Source of the DNA: Alteromonas naphthalenivorans
GTDB lineage: Bacteria > Pseudomonadota > Gammaproteobacteria > Enterobacterales > Alteromonadaceae
DNA: 64,000 nucleotides
NCBI RefSeq assembly: GCF_000213655.1
Contig: NC_015554.1
Coordinates: forward strand, 496,001-560,000
Direction of reading: 5' to 3'
The notes under the pieces were generated by a model, which did not search any database, was not told the DNA's origin, and saw only the letters and a program-made list of their open reading frames with translations. Position numbers and translations under genes: made by a program. This document shows positions 38,559-46,945 of the stretch, one piece after another. Each line of letters begins with the position of its first letter. Position 1 is the stretch's first letter.

Positions 38559-38978
38559 TTAGCACACTCCAGCAGCTACACAAGTACCTGTTTTTGCCCA
38601 TGTGATTGGCGCAACAATTCCGCTAGGGGTAAGAATGTAGGTATAGCTATCAACTTCAGTTGTGCCCTTAGCTGTAATAACACCATTTTCAATCTTAACT
38701 TCTAAAACGCGGCCTGTTGAAGTCGTGATATTTGGTGGAAGGCCGTTAGTTCCAGCATCTGCGTCACCAATAGCGGAAAATTCACCCGTTTGAGCAGAAA
38801 CTTCAAAAGCCGTTTTAAATGCAGTGGTAGCCATTACTACTTCTGTGAACTTAGACTTTTTAGTATAAGTTTGATAAGCAGGTAAAGCGATTGCCGCCAA
38901 AATACCGATAATGGCAACAACGATCATTAATTCGATTAGGGTGAAACCCTTTTGGTTTTTAGTTTTCATGTTCATCAT
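38559..38978 (-). CDS. pilA: Type IV major pilin PilA
   Basis: Type IVa pilin. A short basic leader ends in KNQKG, then [20 protein letters not shown], the PilD cleavage and helix signature with Glu+5 present. The C-terminal pair of cysteines ([10 protein letters not shown]) forms a small disulfide loop. Length 139. GGAG lies upstream of the first ATG; two other nearby ATGs are possible. It has its own promoter and terminator. Confidence 0.97.
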   Translation of the reverse strand: MMNMKTKNQKGFTLIELMIVVAIIGILAAIALPAYQTYTKKSKFTEVVMATTAFKTAFEVSAQTGEFSAIGDADAGTNGLPPNITTSTGRVLEVKIENGVITAKGTTEVDSYTYILTPSGIVAPITWAKTGTCVAAGVC

Positions 38979-39341
38979 GGTTTTCTCCGGGACGTGTATA
39001 GCACGTTAAGTTTAAATGTAATTCAAATTGACGTTTATACCCGAGTCGTCCTTAAACGCCCCTGGTACTTGAATCTAAGTATATAAATTAATTGGTCAGT
39101 GACAAGTATGCAGAAAAATACCTATGTCTGACTTTTCAAGTATGACATGTTCAATTAGTGCTTTGCAGCCCTATGTTGTTGAACTTTGGTATCAATTTAC
39201 AACTTTTGTACGTATAGATAACTATACTAGCTAGAACGAAACCGATGAAACGTGCTTATAAAGTAGTAAAGTAGCTTTATACCTAAGCACGTCATGTGAA
39301 CTGTTACATATGAGATTAACGTACGCTATTCGCAACCTTTT
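38979..39341. other. Intergenic region between nadC and pilA with long pilA leader
   Basis: 363 bases without a gene. It holds the pilA promoter and about 90 bases of leader. The rest (39110-39341) is AT-rich with no convincing ORF, terminator or sigma-54 motif that I could find. Confidence 0.6.
39078..39105 (-). promoter_or_regulatory. Sigma-70-type promoter of pilA
   Basis: Read on the minus strand: TTGTCA, a 16-base spacer, TATACT. It predicts transcription starting about 90 bases upstream of pilA. Many pilA genes use sigma-54; no GG-N10-GC element was found here. Confidence 0.65.
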
Positions 39342-40196
39342 TTACGCTAAGTTAACCCTTAGCGACAAATCAATTGCCTTCACATTCTTAGTTAATGCAC
39401 CAGATGAAATATAGTCTACACCTAGTGTTGCTAGCGACGATAACCGTTCATCGGTAATGTTACCTGACACTTCCAGTTTACATTGCCCTTGGGTTAGCGC
39501 TACTGCCTTTTGGATCTGTTCGTTGGTAAAGTTATCCAACATAACGATGTCAGCCCCTGCAAGAAGTGCTTGTTGTAATTCTTCTAAGCTTTCTACTTCT
39601 ACTTCAACAGGCTTCCCAGGTTTCATTTCTTTAGCACGGCTTATTGCTTTCTCTATAGAGCCGCAGGAAAAAATGTGGTTTTCTTTAATTAAGAACGCAT
39701 CAAACAAACCAATACGATGATTTTGTCCGCCGCCACAATGCACAGCGTACTTCTGTGCCATACGAAGGCCTGGTAGGGTTTTGCGTGTATCAAGAATTTT
39801 GGTGTTGCTTCCGGCAAGCAACTTCGCGTAGCTGGCTGTGACGGTTGCCGTTGCTGAAAGGGTTTGCAGAAAATTAAGTGCTACCCGCTCGGCAGTAAGA
39901 ATAGCGCGAGCCGAGCCTGTTAAAGTCAGTAGGGTAGTATCTGCTGCAACGGTATCGCCGTCTTTTACTTGCCATACTAATTCCAAGCGCTCATCAATTA
40001 ACGCAAACGCTTGTTCAACCCAAGCTACGCCGCAAATAACGCATTGCTCACGGGTAATAATAGTAGCAGTCGCGTTTTCGCTTTCGTCTATTAAGTTCGC
40101 AGTAATGTCGTTATGCGCGTTAAGCTCGCCCCCTAAATCTTCGATAAGTGCGAGAGAAACTTGTTCGCGGATGGCGTTAATGTCGGGTGAAATCAT
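39342..40196 (-). CDS. nadC: Nicotinate-nucleotide pyrophosphorylase NadC
   Basis: Quinolinate phosphoribosyltransferase of de novo NAD synthesis. The 284-residue protein contains LDTRKTLPGLRMAQKYAV, HCGGGQNHRIGLFDAFLIKENH and EVEVESLEELQQAL, which form the active site. LEVSGNITDERL closes the barrel. It lies between the protease gene and pilA, divergent from ampD, as in related genera. Confidence 0.97.
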   Translation of the reverse strand: MISPDINAIREQVSLALIEDLGGELNAHNDITANLIDESENATATIITREQCVICGVAWVEQAFALIDERLELVWQVKDGDTVAADTTLLTLTGSARAILTAERVALNFLQTLSATATVTASYAKLLAGSNTKILDTRKTLPGLRMAQKYAVHCGGGQNHRIGLFDAFLIKENHIFSCGSIEKAISRAKEMKPGKPVEVEVESLEELQQALLAGADIVMLDNFTNEQIQKAVALTQGQCKLEVSGNITDERLSSLATLGVDYISSGALTKNVKAIDLSLRVNLA

Positions 40197-40214
40197 GATG
40201 GCTGCTGTTTAGAA

Positions 40215-40745
40215 TTAAAGGGTACGCAATATTAACGAATCTCCGCGCTGAGTAAACTCTAATTGCCGTAAAACGCTCATTCCAAGCAAGATATGCTCAC
40301 TTTGCATACCGGGGTTTAGGTTTGCGCTAACATTGTTTAGCACAATGTCGCCAATTCGAAGAGTATCAATACGTGATTCAGCAACGGTAACGGTTCCATT
40401 CGCCGTATTGGCTAAGCCTTTACGACCCGCTTGTAATTGAAGTCTCTGGGCTAGATGGGCGGGAATAGACACATCGGTAGCGCCGGTATCTACCAAAAAC
40501 ACCACTTCTTCGCCATTAATAAAGCCTGAGGTCACGTAATGTCCTGCACGGTTTTGCTTTAAGCGTACTTCGGTTTGTGACCCAATACGCTGTGACTGGG
40601 GTTCGCTATTAGGGTTAACTTGCTTATCGAGCAAGCCAGAAAAGACATAGACCAGCAGGCCAAACCCACAAATCCACGCCAGCACCACCATATACTTTGC
40701 CGCAGAATTCTCGCCCACAGAATCATCTTCACTCATATAAAACAT
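40215..40745 (-). CDS. Membrane-anchored retropepsin-like aspartic protease (TIGR02281 type)
   Basis: Clan AA single-domain aspartic protease. An N-terminal membrane segment (about 17-34) is followed by the catalytic motif FLVDTGATDVSIP (about 94-106). The flap and second-half segments LRIGDIVLNNVSANL and ILLGMSVLRQLEF are also present. Such proteins act as dimers like retropepsins; substrates are unknown. ATGs at 40745 and 40736 are both possible starts. It precedes nadC by 18 bases. Confidence 0.88.
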   Translation of the reverse strand: MFYMSEDDSVGENSAAKYMVVLAWICGFGLLVYVFSGLLDKQVNPNSEPQSQRIGSQTEVRLKQNRAGHYVTSGFINGEEVVFLVDTGATDVSIPAHLAQRLQLQAGRKGLANTANGTVTVAESRIDTLRIGDIVLNNVSANLNPGMQSEHILLGMSVLRQLEFTQRGDSLILRTL

Positions 40746-41482
40746 CTCACTTCTTTTTATCGTTCTATTTATACCGCCTTTCTACGTAAATATAAACGTA
40801 TCGGCCTAACTAAAGGAGTTCGTACCCAGTGAAACTTTATGCAGTAAGGGGGAGCACTTTTTTCTTTTTCAAAAAACGCTAGCGATTATTAAGTGCAAGG
40901 TGAGTTTGAGAGTAAAGCCGTCTGCAGCATGGATGCAGCAGCCGAGCCTCCATGGATGGATTCACGGCGTGCTTTTCCCCAAACTCTCTTTTCACTCAAA
41001 ACGTTGATATGAGTTCCAATCAAATAGTCATTCGTCAAAACAGTAAGGCAACATCCATTTAAAACCTTATGCAGCAGCGAGCTGCATTCTTCTCTTTTTT
41101 CAATATGTAACTTGCCTATTTAAGTGCAAGGTGAAATTTGAGAGTAAAGTCATCTGCGCAATTTTTCTTGAAACATTATTAACGTTCAAATCAAGTGGTC
41201 ATTCGTCAAAGCAGTAAGGCAACATCCATTTAAAATCTTATGCAGCAGGGGGCTGCATTCTTCTCTTTTTTCAATATGTAACTTGTCTATTTAAGTGCAA
41301 GGTGAATTTGAGGGTAAAGCCGTCTGCAGCATGGATGCTGCAGCCGAGCCTCCATGGATGGATTCACGGCGTGCTTTACCCTCAAACTCACCTTTCACCA
41401 GAAACGGCGTTTAGCTTGTGCCCTTGGGCAGCTGGTGTCACACTGTTATTAATGAAAACCACGTAACGAATCTTCAAATTAT
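40746..41482. other. Long intergenic region between protease gene and ampD
   Basis: 737 bases without a credible gene. The centre (40835-41400) is the repeat array. The left 90 bases should hold the minus-strand promoter of the protease-nadC unit, and the right 80 bases the ampD promoter. No clear -35/-10 pair was identified. Confidence 0.6.
40835..41400 (+). repeat. Array of three related non-coding units with large palindromes
   Basis: Three units begin at about 40835, 41065 and 41236, each with CTTATGCAG near the start and then TTAAGTGCAAGGTGA. Units 1 and 2 both continue to GTCATTCGTCAAA and AACATCCATTTAAAA. Units 1 and 3 carry a palindromic module; unit 2 lacks about 59 bases of it. In unit 3 the outer arms (41299-41320 and 41373-41394) pair at 21 of 22 positions, enclosing the perfect inner palindrome 41324-41343 (CTGCAGCAT, GG, ATGCTGCAG). 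No coding potential. It resembles a REP/MITE-type mosaic. Confidence 0.85.
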
Positions 41483-42043
41483 ATGGTGTTATACAAGCCC
41501 GCGACGCAAATTGATTGCCCCCATTATGATGAACGGCCCGACGAAAGCGATGTGAGCGTGTTGGTTATTCATAATATATCGCTGCCACCGTCGCAATTTG
41601 GTACATCAGGTATCCGTGAGTTGTTTACCGGTACGTTAAATCCTGATGAGCACCCGTTTTACAAAGAAATAGCAGGAATTAGGGTATCTGCCCATTGTGT
41701 AATTTACCGCAACGGTGAAATAGAGCAGTTTGTTCCCTTTAACAAGCGGGCGTGGCATGCAGGGTTATCGACATTTCAAGGTCGCTCTCGTTGTAACGAC
41801 TTTACCATTGGTATTGAATTAGAAGGCACGGATACTCTGCCTTACACGGATGCTCAATATGAGCAACTATCGATATTGAGTAAGTTTATATTGCAACGGT
41901 ACCCGCGAATTACGTTGGGTCGAATTGTGGGTCATAATGATATTGCGCCAGGGCGAAAGACCGACCCAGGTGTAGCGTTCGATTGGCCACGCTACAGACA
42001 GTCACTTGATGCAACTAACATCTCAAGCAACACGATTATTTAA
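41483..42043 (+). CDS. ampD: 1,6-anhydro-N-acetylmuramyl-L-alanine amidase AmpD
   Basis: Cytoplasmic zinc amidase of peptidoglycan recycling that removes the peptide from anhydroMurNAc. The amidase_2 fold has zinc ligands in LVIHNISLPP (His), AWHAGLSTFQGR (His) and GHNDIAPGRKTDPG (His/Asp, with a catalytic Lys). Length 186. Loss of AmpD activity derepresses AmpC in other species; no ampC or ampR is present here. It is followed by ampE after 62 bases. Confidence 0.96.
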   Translation: MVLYKPATQIDCPHYDERPDESDVSVLVIHNISLPPSQFGTSGIRELFTGTLNPDEHPFYKEIAGIRVSAHCVIYRNGEIEQFVPFNKRAWHAGLSTFQGRSRCNDFTIGIELEGTDTLPYTDAQYEQLSILSKFILQRYPRITLGRIVGHNDIAPGRKTDPGVAFDWPRYRQSLDATNISSNTII

Positions 42044-42105
42044 ATCGGTAAGCAAGGCGATTATGCGTCTGCCTATTACCTATAATTCTACGGTAGGAAA
42101 TAAAC

Positions 42106-42975
42106 ATGATACTAATGAGTTTACTGCTGGTATTAAGTCTTGAAAGGCTCATTACTAAAACGCCGGTATGGCACATAGAACGTTATGCAGTTGCCTATCA
42201 AAGTTGGCTTTACGAGCGAAAATGGCTAGAAGAAGACACGTCATCGATTGCTTTTTATTTATATATGTTGCTGCCAGCACTAATCATTGGGCTAATTGAG
42301 CATTGGCTGTTCGGCGCTTTTCTTACCTTTATTGAACAAAGTATCATTTTATTTATTTGTATAGGCTGCCCGGTATTGCGTGCCACGTATAAGCAATTTT
42401 TGAACGCCGCAGACCGAGGCGATTTACAAGCTTGTAGTATGTACACCGACCAACTAGGGCATTGCGGTAGCAAGCGTGATAGCGACGGTACTGCCATGGC
42501 TGAGGGAAAAAGCTTCGGCCAGCACCTTACTTGGCTGAACTATCAGCACTACGCTGCGGTGATGTTGTGGTTCATAGCATTTGGTGCACCGGGTGCCGTG
42601 TTCTACTGTTTCAGTAGAAGTGCCACTGAGCGTTTCTGTGCATCTCAACATCCATTAGCTATGGCGGCAGGCAAGTTAATGTACGCACTTGATTTTATAC
42701 CGGTACGCATTACGGCGTTTGGCATGTTGATGATGGGGCATTTTTCCCGTGCACTTCCTCAATGGTTGAAAGACGGACTTTCACTTAATGTTCCCGCGTA
42801 CGATTTGCTTACCCGAGTATCGTCAAAAGCCGAGATGTTAACGGCTGAAGAACGTCAAGCTCAGACAGAAAATGCAGCGGTAGAGCCTAAAGTGCTGGTC
42901 AAGTTAGCAAAACGTAATGTTATTTTTCTGCTTGTTATTACCTCTGCGCTAACCGTTGTTGGCACCCTTGCTTAA
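42106..42975 (+). CDS. ampE: AmpE inner-membrane protein
   Basis: Polytopic membrane protein of the CobD/AmpE family, historically tied to beta-lactamase regulation as the ampD partner. It begins LMSLLLVLSLERLITK with membrane segments near 48-70, 72-92, 145-165 and 268-288. The recognisable LNYQHYAAVMLWFIAFGAPGA lies in the middle. Length 289. The call rests on position directly after ampD plus this layout. Confidence 0.9.
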   Translation: MILMSLLLVLSLERLITKTPVWHIERYAVAYQSWLYERKWLEEDTSSIAFYLYMLLPALIIGLIEHWLFGAFLTFIEQSIILFICIGCPVLRATYKQFLNAADRGDLQACSMYTDQLGHCGSKRDSDGTAMAEGKSFGQHLTWLNYQHYAAVMLWFIAFGAPGAVFYCFSRSATERFCASQHPLAMAAGKLMYALDFIPVRITAFGMLMMGHFSRALPQWLKDGLSLNVPAYDLLTRVSSKAEMLTAEERQAQTENAAVEPKVLVKLAKRNVIFLLVITSALTVVGTLA

Positions 42976-43008
42976 CTATTTCAGTTAACAAACGTATTAC
43001 CATTCTAT

Positions 43009-43041
43009 CCTGGTCTATGAATTTTTCATTTATAGATCAGG
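43009..43041 (+). terminator. Possible terminator hairpin after ampE
   Basis: CCTGGTCTATGAA pairs with TTCATTTATAGATCAGG across a short T loop, 33 bases after the ampE stop. There is no strong T-run after it, so the function is uncertain. Confidence 0.45.
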
Positions 43042-43209
43042 TATTTCACGTCTCATACCCTCGCCACTTCACCTCATCAGACCAGTGAGTGTTTGCTAAA
43101 TTTTTGCAACAAATTCAACAATAAAGCTTAACAATAAGCAACTCCTTACAAGTTTGCTATGCTTGAGAGTATTTACCTCACTTTCGATCTATCTTAAACT
43201 ATATAGGTA

Positions 43210-43226
43210 AAATGGTATTACCAATT
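43210..43226. promoter_or_regulatory. PdhR operator
   Basis: AAATGGTATTACCAATT matches the PdhR consensus AATTGGT-N3-ACCAATT, perfect in the right arm and one mismatch in the left. It lies 69 bases upstream of pdhR and suggests pyruvate-responsive autoregulation of the pdhR-aceEF-lpd operon. Confidence 0.85.
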
Positions 43227-43294
43227 GTGGCTGTAGACCTTACTTGTTTACAAAATAGTCGCATACTCAAGTAGATGAAGGAAAACAGTCACGC

Positions 43295-44041
43295 ATGCGT
43301 CAGCAGCGAAAAAAACTTGCCGATGTTATCACCGAGCAGCTTGAATCCATGATTTTGGATGGGAGCTTATTGGCAGGTCAGAAATTGCCACCAGAGCGTG
43401 AACTTGCGATTCAGTTTGAGGTATCGCGGCCTTCCTTACGAGAAGCCATAGGTAATCTCCAGGCTCGTGGGTTGGTTGAGCGCAAGCAGGGCGGCGGCAC
43501 GTTTGTAAACCGCAACCTTAACTCTGCCATGAAAGACCCATTGATGGCACTTGTCAGTAAACGGCCTGAAACTCAGTTCGATTTACTTGAGTTCCGTCAT
43601 GCCCTAGAAGGAATGGCGGCGTATTACGCAGCGCTTCGCGGGCAACCTGAAGATTATGAAGCACTAAAAAATGCGCTTAATGAACTGCCCACGCCAGCAC
43701 CCGAAGAAAGTAAGCGGGAACAAGCTGAAGCGCTAGGTAAGTTCTACATCATTATGGCAAGAGCATCCCATAACATGGTGCTTTTACATGTAATGAGCAC
43801 CATGCAAAGTATGCTGGTGGAAAACATAGAACGTAACTTTGATATGTTAGCGACTCACCCTGATGCAGTGGCAGATATTGCTCGTCAAAGACAAGAAATT
43901 GTTGAAGCTATCGCTGCACAGGATCCAGAAGCGGCACGTCAGGCTTGTAATACGCACCTTGCGTTCATTGAAAAGACATTATTAACCATTAATCAGCGTG
44001 ACACCCGTGTACAACGCGCGTTACGACGATTAGAAATTTAA
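43295..44041 (+). CDS. pdhR: Pyruvate dehydrogenase complex repressor PdhR (GntR/FadR family)
   Basis: Pyruvate-sensing repressor of the pdh operon. The N-terminal winged helix has ERELAIQFEVSRPSLREAIG and the wing GLVERKQGGGTFV (to about residue 68). The C-terminal FCD domain (about 90-225) has helix segments RHALEGMAAYYAALRG and a ligand/metal site with His in ASHNMVLLHVM and THLAFIE. Length 248. It lies directly upstream of aceE, as in E. coli, with its own operator. Confidence 0.96.
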   Translation: MRQQRKKLADVITEQLESMILDGSLLAGQKLPPERELAIQFEVSRPSLREAIGNLQARGLVERKQGGGTFVNRNLNSAMKDPLMALVSKRPETQFDLLEFRHALEGMAAYYAALRGQPEDYEALKNALNELPTPAPEESKREQAEALGKFYIIMARASHNMVLLHVMSTMQSMLVENIERNFDMLATHPDAVADIARQRQEIVEAIAAQDPEAARQACNTHLAFIEKTLLTINQRDTRVQRALRRLEI

Positions 44042-44176
44042 CATGCCTTCTTGTTTACCCAGTTTTATAAGGCGTGATTATATAAGCAGAGGCTTAAAGA
44101 GAATTTTAGCTACTGTGATATGCAAAAAGCACAGGTGAGCCATTAAGGTTCACAGCGAGTACAACGTAATTTGGTC

Positions 44177-44210
44177 ATTCTTCTTTCGATAATTAGGTCG
44201 AAGGAAGAAT
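44177..44210 (+). promoter_or_regulatory. Stable hairpin in the aceE leader
   Basis: 13-base arms ATTCTTCTTTCGA and TCGAAGGAAGAAT pair with a single G-U and an 8-base loop. It ends 33 bases before the aceE ATG, and no T-run follows. It may stabilise the aceEF mRNA or act as an attenuator. The left flank contains a TTGGTC half-site resembling PdhR's. Confidence 0.6.
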
Positions 44211-44243
44211 TCTCTATATATAAAGCAAAAATAGGATGGCACC

Positions 44244-46919
44244 ATGACTGATATGATGCACCAAGATGTGGATCCTCAAGAAACTAAAGAGTGGATTGAT
44301 GCTCTTGAATCTGTTTTGGAAGAGGAAGGTGTAGAACGCGCCCATTATCTACTCGAGAAACTTATTGATAAGGCTCGTCGTAGCGGAGCGCACTTACCGT
44401 ACGACGCCACCACAGCGTACATCAATACAATTCCTTCAGCGCAAGAGCCAAAAATGCCTGGCGACCTAACGATTGAAGCACGCATTCGTGCCGCCATTCG
44501 TTGGAATGCATTGATGATTGTATTACGTGCTTCTAAGAAAGACTTAGAGCTTGGTGGTCACATTGGTAGTTTTGCGTCATCTGCCATGCTATATGATGTT
44601 GGTTTTAACCACTTCTTTAAAGCGCCGACAGAAAACGCTGGTGGCGACTTTATTTTTGCCCAAGGCCATATCTCTCCAGGTATTTATGCCCGTTCTTTCA
44701 TTGAAGGTAACCTTTCTGAAGAACAGCTAAATAACTTCCGTCAAGAATGCGCTGGTGAAGGTCTATCTTCATACCCGCACCCTCATTTGATGAAAGATTA
44801 CTGGCAGTTCCCAACAGTATCGATGGGCTTAGGTCCACTTCAAGCCATTTATACTGCACGTTTCCTTAAGTACCTTACTAACCGTGGTATCAAAGACTGT
44901 TCTGAACAGCGCGTATACTGCTACATGGGAGACGGCGAGTGTGATGAGCCAGAATCATTGGGTGCTATTGGTCTTGCTTCACGTGAAGGCCTAGATAACC
45001 TAACTTTCGTTATCAACTGTAACCTACAGCGCCTAGACGGCCCGGTTCGTGGTAACGGCAAAATTATCCAAGAACTTGAAGGCACATTCCGCGGCGCAGG
45101 CTGGGAAGTGGTTAAAGTTATTTGGGGCAGTTACTGGGATGAGCTTCTTGCCCGTGATAAATCAGGCAAACTTATTCAGTTAATGGGCGAAACCGTAGAC
45201 GGTGAGTACCAGAACTGTAAAGCGAAGGGTGGTAAATACACTCGCGAAAACTTCTTCAACAAGTACCCAGAAACGGCTGCACTTGTAGCGAACATGTCTG
45301 ACGATGACATCTGGCGCTTGAACCGTGGTGGACACGATCCAGTAAAAGTCTTTGCTGCTTATCAAAAAGCGAAAGAGACCAAAGGTCGTCCAACGGTTAT
45401 TCTTGCTAAAACCGTTAAAGGCTTTGGTTTAGGTGCTTCTGGTGAAGCCTTAAACATTGCGCATAACGTGAAGAAGATGGACGTAGATTCACTTAAAGTA
45501 TTCCGCGATCGTTTCAATATTCCAATTGCTGACGAAAAAATTGAAGAACTTCCATACTTCAAGTTCCCTGAAGACAGTGAAGAAATGAAGTACTTGCGCG
45601 AGCGTCGTGAGTCTTTAGGCGGTTACTTACCTTCTCGTAGAGAACAAGCTGACGAGCAACTTGAGGTACCTGAGCTAAAAGCATTTGATGCAATTTTAAA
45701 AGGCTCTGGCGATCGTTCAGTTTCCTCTACTATGACTTTCGTGCGTGTACTTAACGCATTATTGAAAGACAAGAAGATTGGTAAGCGTATTGTGCCAATT
45801 ATTCCTGATGAAGCGCGTACATTCGGTATGGAAGGGCTGTTCCGCCAAGTGGGCATTTATGCTAACGAAGGCCAAAAGTACGTTCCACAAGATGCCGACC
45901 AAGTGGCTTACTATCGTGAAGATAAAAAAGGCCAGGTATTGCAGGAAGGTATTAACGAATTAGGTGCAATGGCATCATGGGTTGCGGCAGGTACGTCTTA
46001 CTCAACCTGTAACGCCACGACTATTCCGTTCTACATTTACTACTCAATGTTTGGTTTCCAACGTGTTGGCGACTTGGCGTGGGCAGCTGGCGATAGCCAA
46101 GCAAGAGGCTTCTTGTTAGGTGCTACCGCAGGTAGAACCACATTGAACGGTGAAGGTCTACAGCACCAAGATGGTCATTCACATGTTCAAGCGAACCTTA
46201 TCCCGAACTGTGTAACTTACGATCCAACTTACGGATACGAAGTGGCTGTTATTGTACAAGACGGTTTACGTCGCATGTATGGCAACAACGAAAACGTATT
46301 CTATTACCTAACATTGATGAACGAGAACTACCAACACCCAGCTATGCCTGAAGGTGATGACGTAGCTGATCAAATCATTAAAGGTATTTATAAGCTTGAA
46401 CGAGTTGAAAACAAGAAGACCAAGACCAATGTACAGTTAATGGGCTCGGGTACTATCTTGAATGAAGTACGTAAAGCGGCACAAATTCTTTGTGACGATT
46501 ACAACGTTTCTTCAGACGTTTACTCGGTAACCTCGTTCAACGAATTGGCTCGTGAAGGTCAAGAAGTGGCGCGCTGGAACATGTTAAATCCAGAAGCAGA
46601 TCAGAAAACAGCTTACATCGGTCAAGTTATTACGAAAGATGCAGGTCCTGCTATTTCTGCAACTGATTACGTTAAAAACTACTCTGATCAGGTTCGCGCA
46701 TTTATCGATACAGATTATCGCTGCCTAGGTACTGATGGTTTTGGTAGAAGTGACAGCCGAGAAAACTTGCGTACTCACTTTGAAGTTAACGCTGCATACA
46801 TTGTAGTGGCTTCATTGTACGAGTTAGCGCAGCGCGGTGATTTCGATAAGAAAGATGTTGCTGAAGCGATTAAACGTTTTGATATTAACGTTGAAAAACT
46901 AAACCCACTTTACGCGTAG
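44244..46919 (+). CDS. aceE: Pyruvate dehydrogenase E1 component AceE (homodimeric type)
   Basis: Thiamine-diphosphate enzyme that decarboxylates pyruvate and acetylates the lipoyl domains of AceF. Length 891 is typical for the homodimeric gammaproteobacterial form. Segments include GHIGSFASSAMLYDVGFNHF, the ThDP motif GDGECDEPES to NCNLQRLDGPVRGNGK, HDPVKVFAAY and LNGEGLQHQDGHSH. Codon use suggests high expression. It is 26 bases upstream of aceF. Confidence 0.98.
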   Translation: MTDMMHQDVDPQETKEWIDALESVLEEEGVERAHYLLEKLIDKARRSGAHLPYDATTAYINTIPSAQEPKMPGDLTIEARIRAAIRWNALMIVLRASKKDLELGGHIGSFASSAMLYDVGFNHFFKAPTENAGGDFIFAQGHISPGIYARSFIEGNLSEEQLNNFRQECAGEGLSSYPHPHLMKDYWQFPTVSMGLGPLQAIYTARFLKYLTNRGIKDCSEQRVYCYMGDGECDEPESLGAIGLASREGLDNLTFVINCNLQRLDGPVRGNGKIIQELEGTFRGAGWEVVKVIWGSYWDELLARDKSGKLIQLMGETVDGEYQNCKAKGGKYTRENFFNKYPETAALVANMSDDDIWRLNRGGHDPVKVFAAYQKAKETKGRPTVILAKTVKGFGLGASGEALNIAHNVKKMDVDSLKVFRDRFNIPIADEKIEELPYFKFPEDSEEMKYLRERRESLGGYLPSRREQADEQLEVPELKAFDAILKGSGDRSVSSTMTFVRVLNALLKDKKIGKRIVPIIPDEARTFGMEGLFRQVGIYANEGQKYVPQDADQVAYYREDKKGQVLQEGINELGAMASWVAAGTSYSTCNATTIPFYIYYSMFGFQRVGDLAWAAGDSQARGFLLGATAGRTTLNGEGLQHQDGHSHVQANLIPNCVTYDPTYGYEVAVIVQDGLRRMYGNNENVFYYLTLMNENYQHPAMPEGDDVADQIIKGIYKLERVENKKTKTNVQLMGSGTILNEVRKAAQILCDDYNVSSDVYSVTSFNELAREGQEVARWNMLNPEADQKTAYIGQVITKDAGPAISATDYVKNYSDQVRAFIDTDYRCLGTDGFGRSDSRENLRTHFEVNAAYIVVASLYELAQRGDFDKKDVAEAIKRFDINVEKLNPLYA

Positions 46920-46945
46920 TCACAGGCAGATAAGGTATTTTACAT

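Larger units (their letters stand above)
42976..43294 (+). promoter_or_regulatory. pdhR upstream region
   Basis: 319 bases between ampE and pdhR. It holds the ampE hairpin and a PdhR operator. The promoter is expected near 43160-43210 but no good consensus pair was found. Nothing else is recognised. Confidence 0.5.

Noticed and set aside
38979..39341. Sigma-54 promoter for pilA
   Set aside because: No GG-N10-GC element was found; a good sigma-70-like pair is present instead.
40835..41400. CRISPR-like or integron attC-like array
   Set aside because: Only three long units of unequal length, no short identical repeats with unique spacers, no cas genes, no integrase and no gene cassettes.
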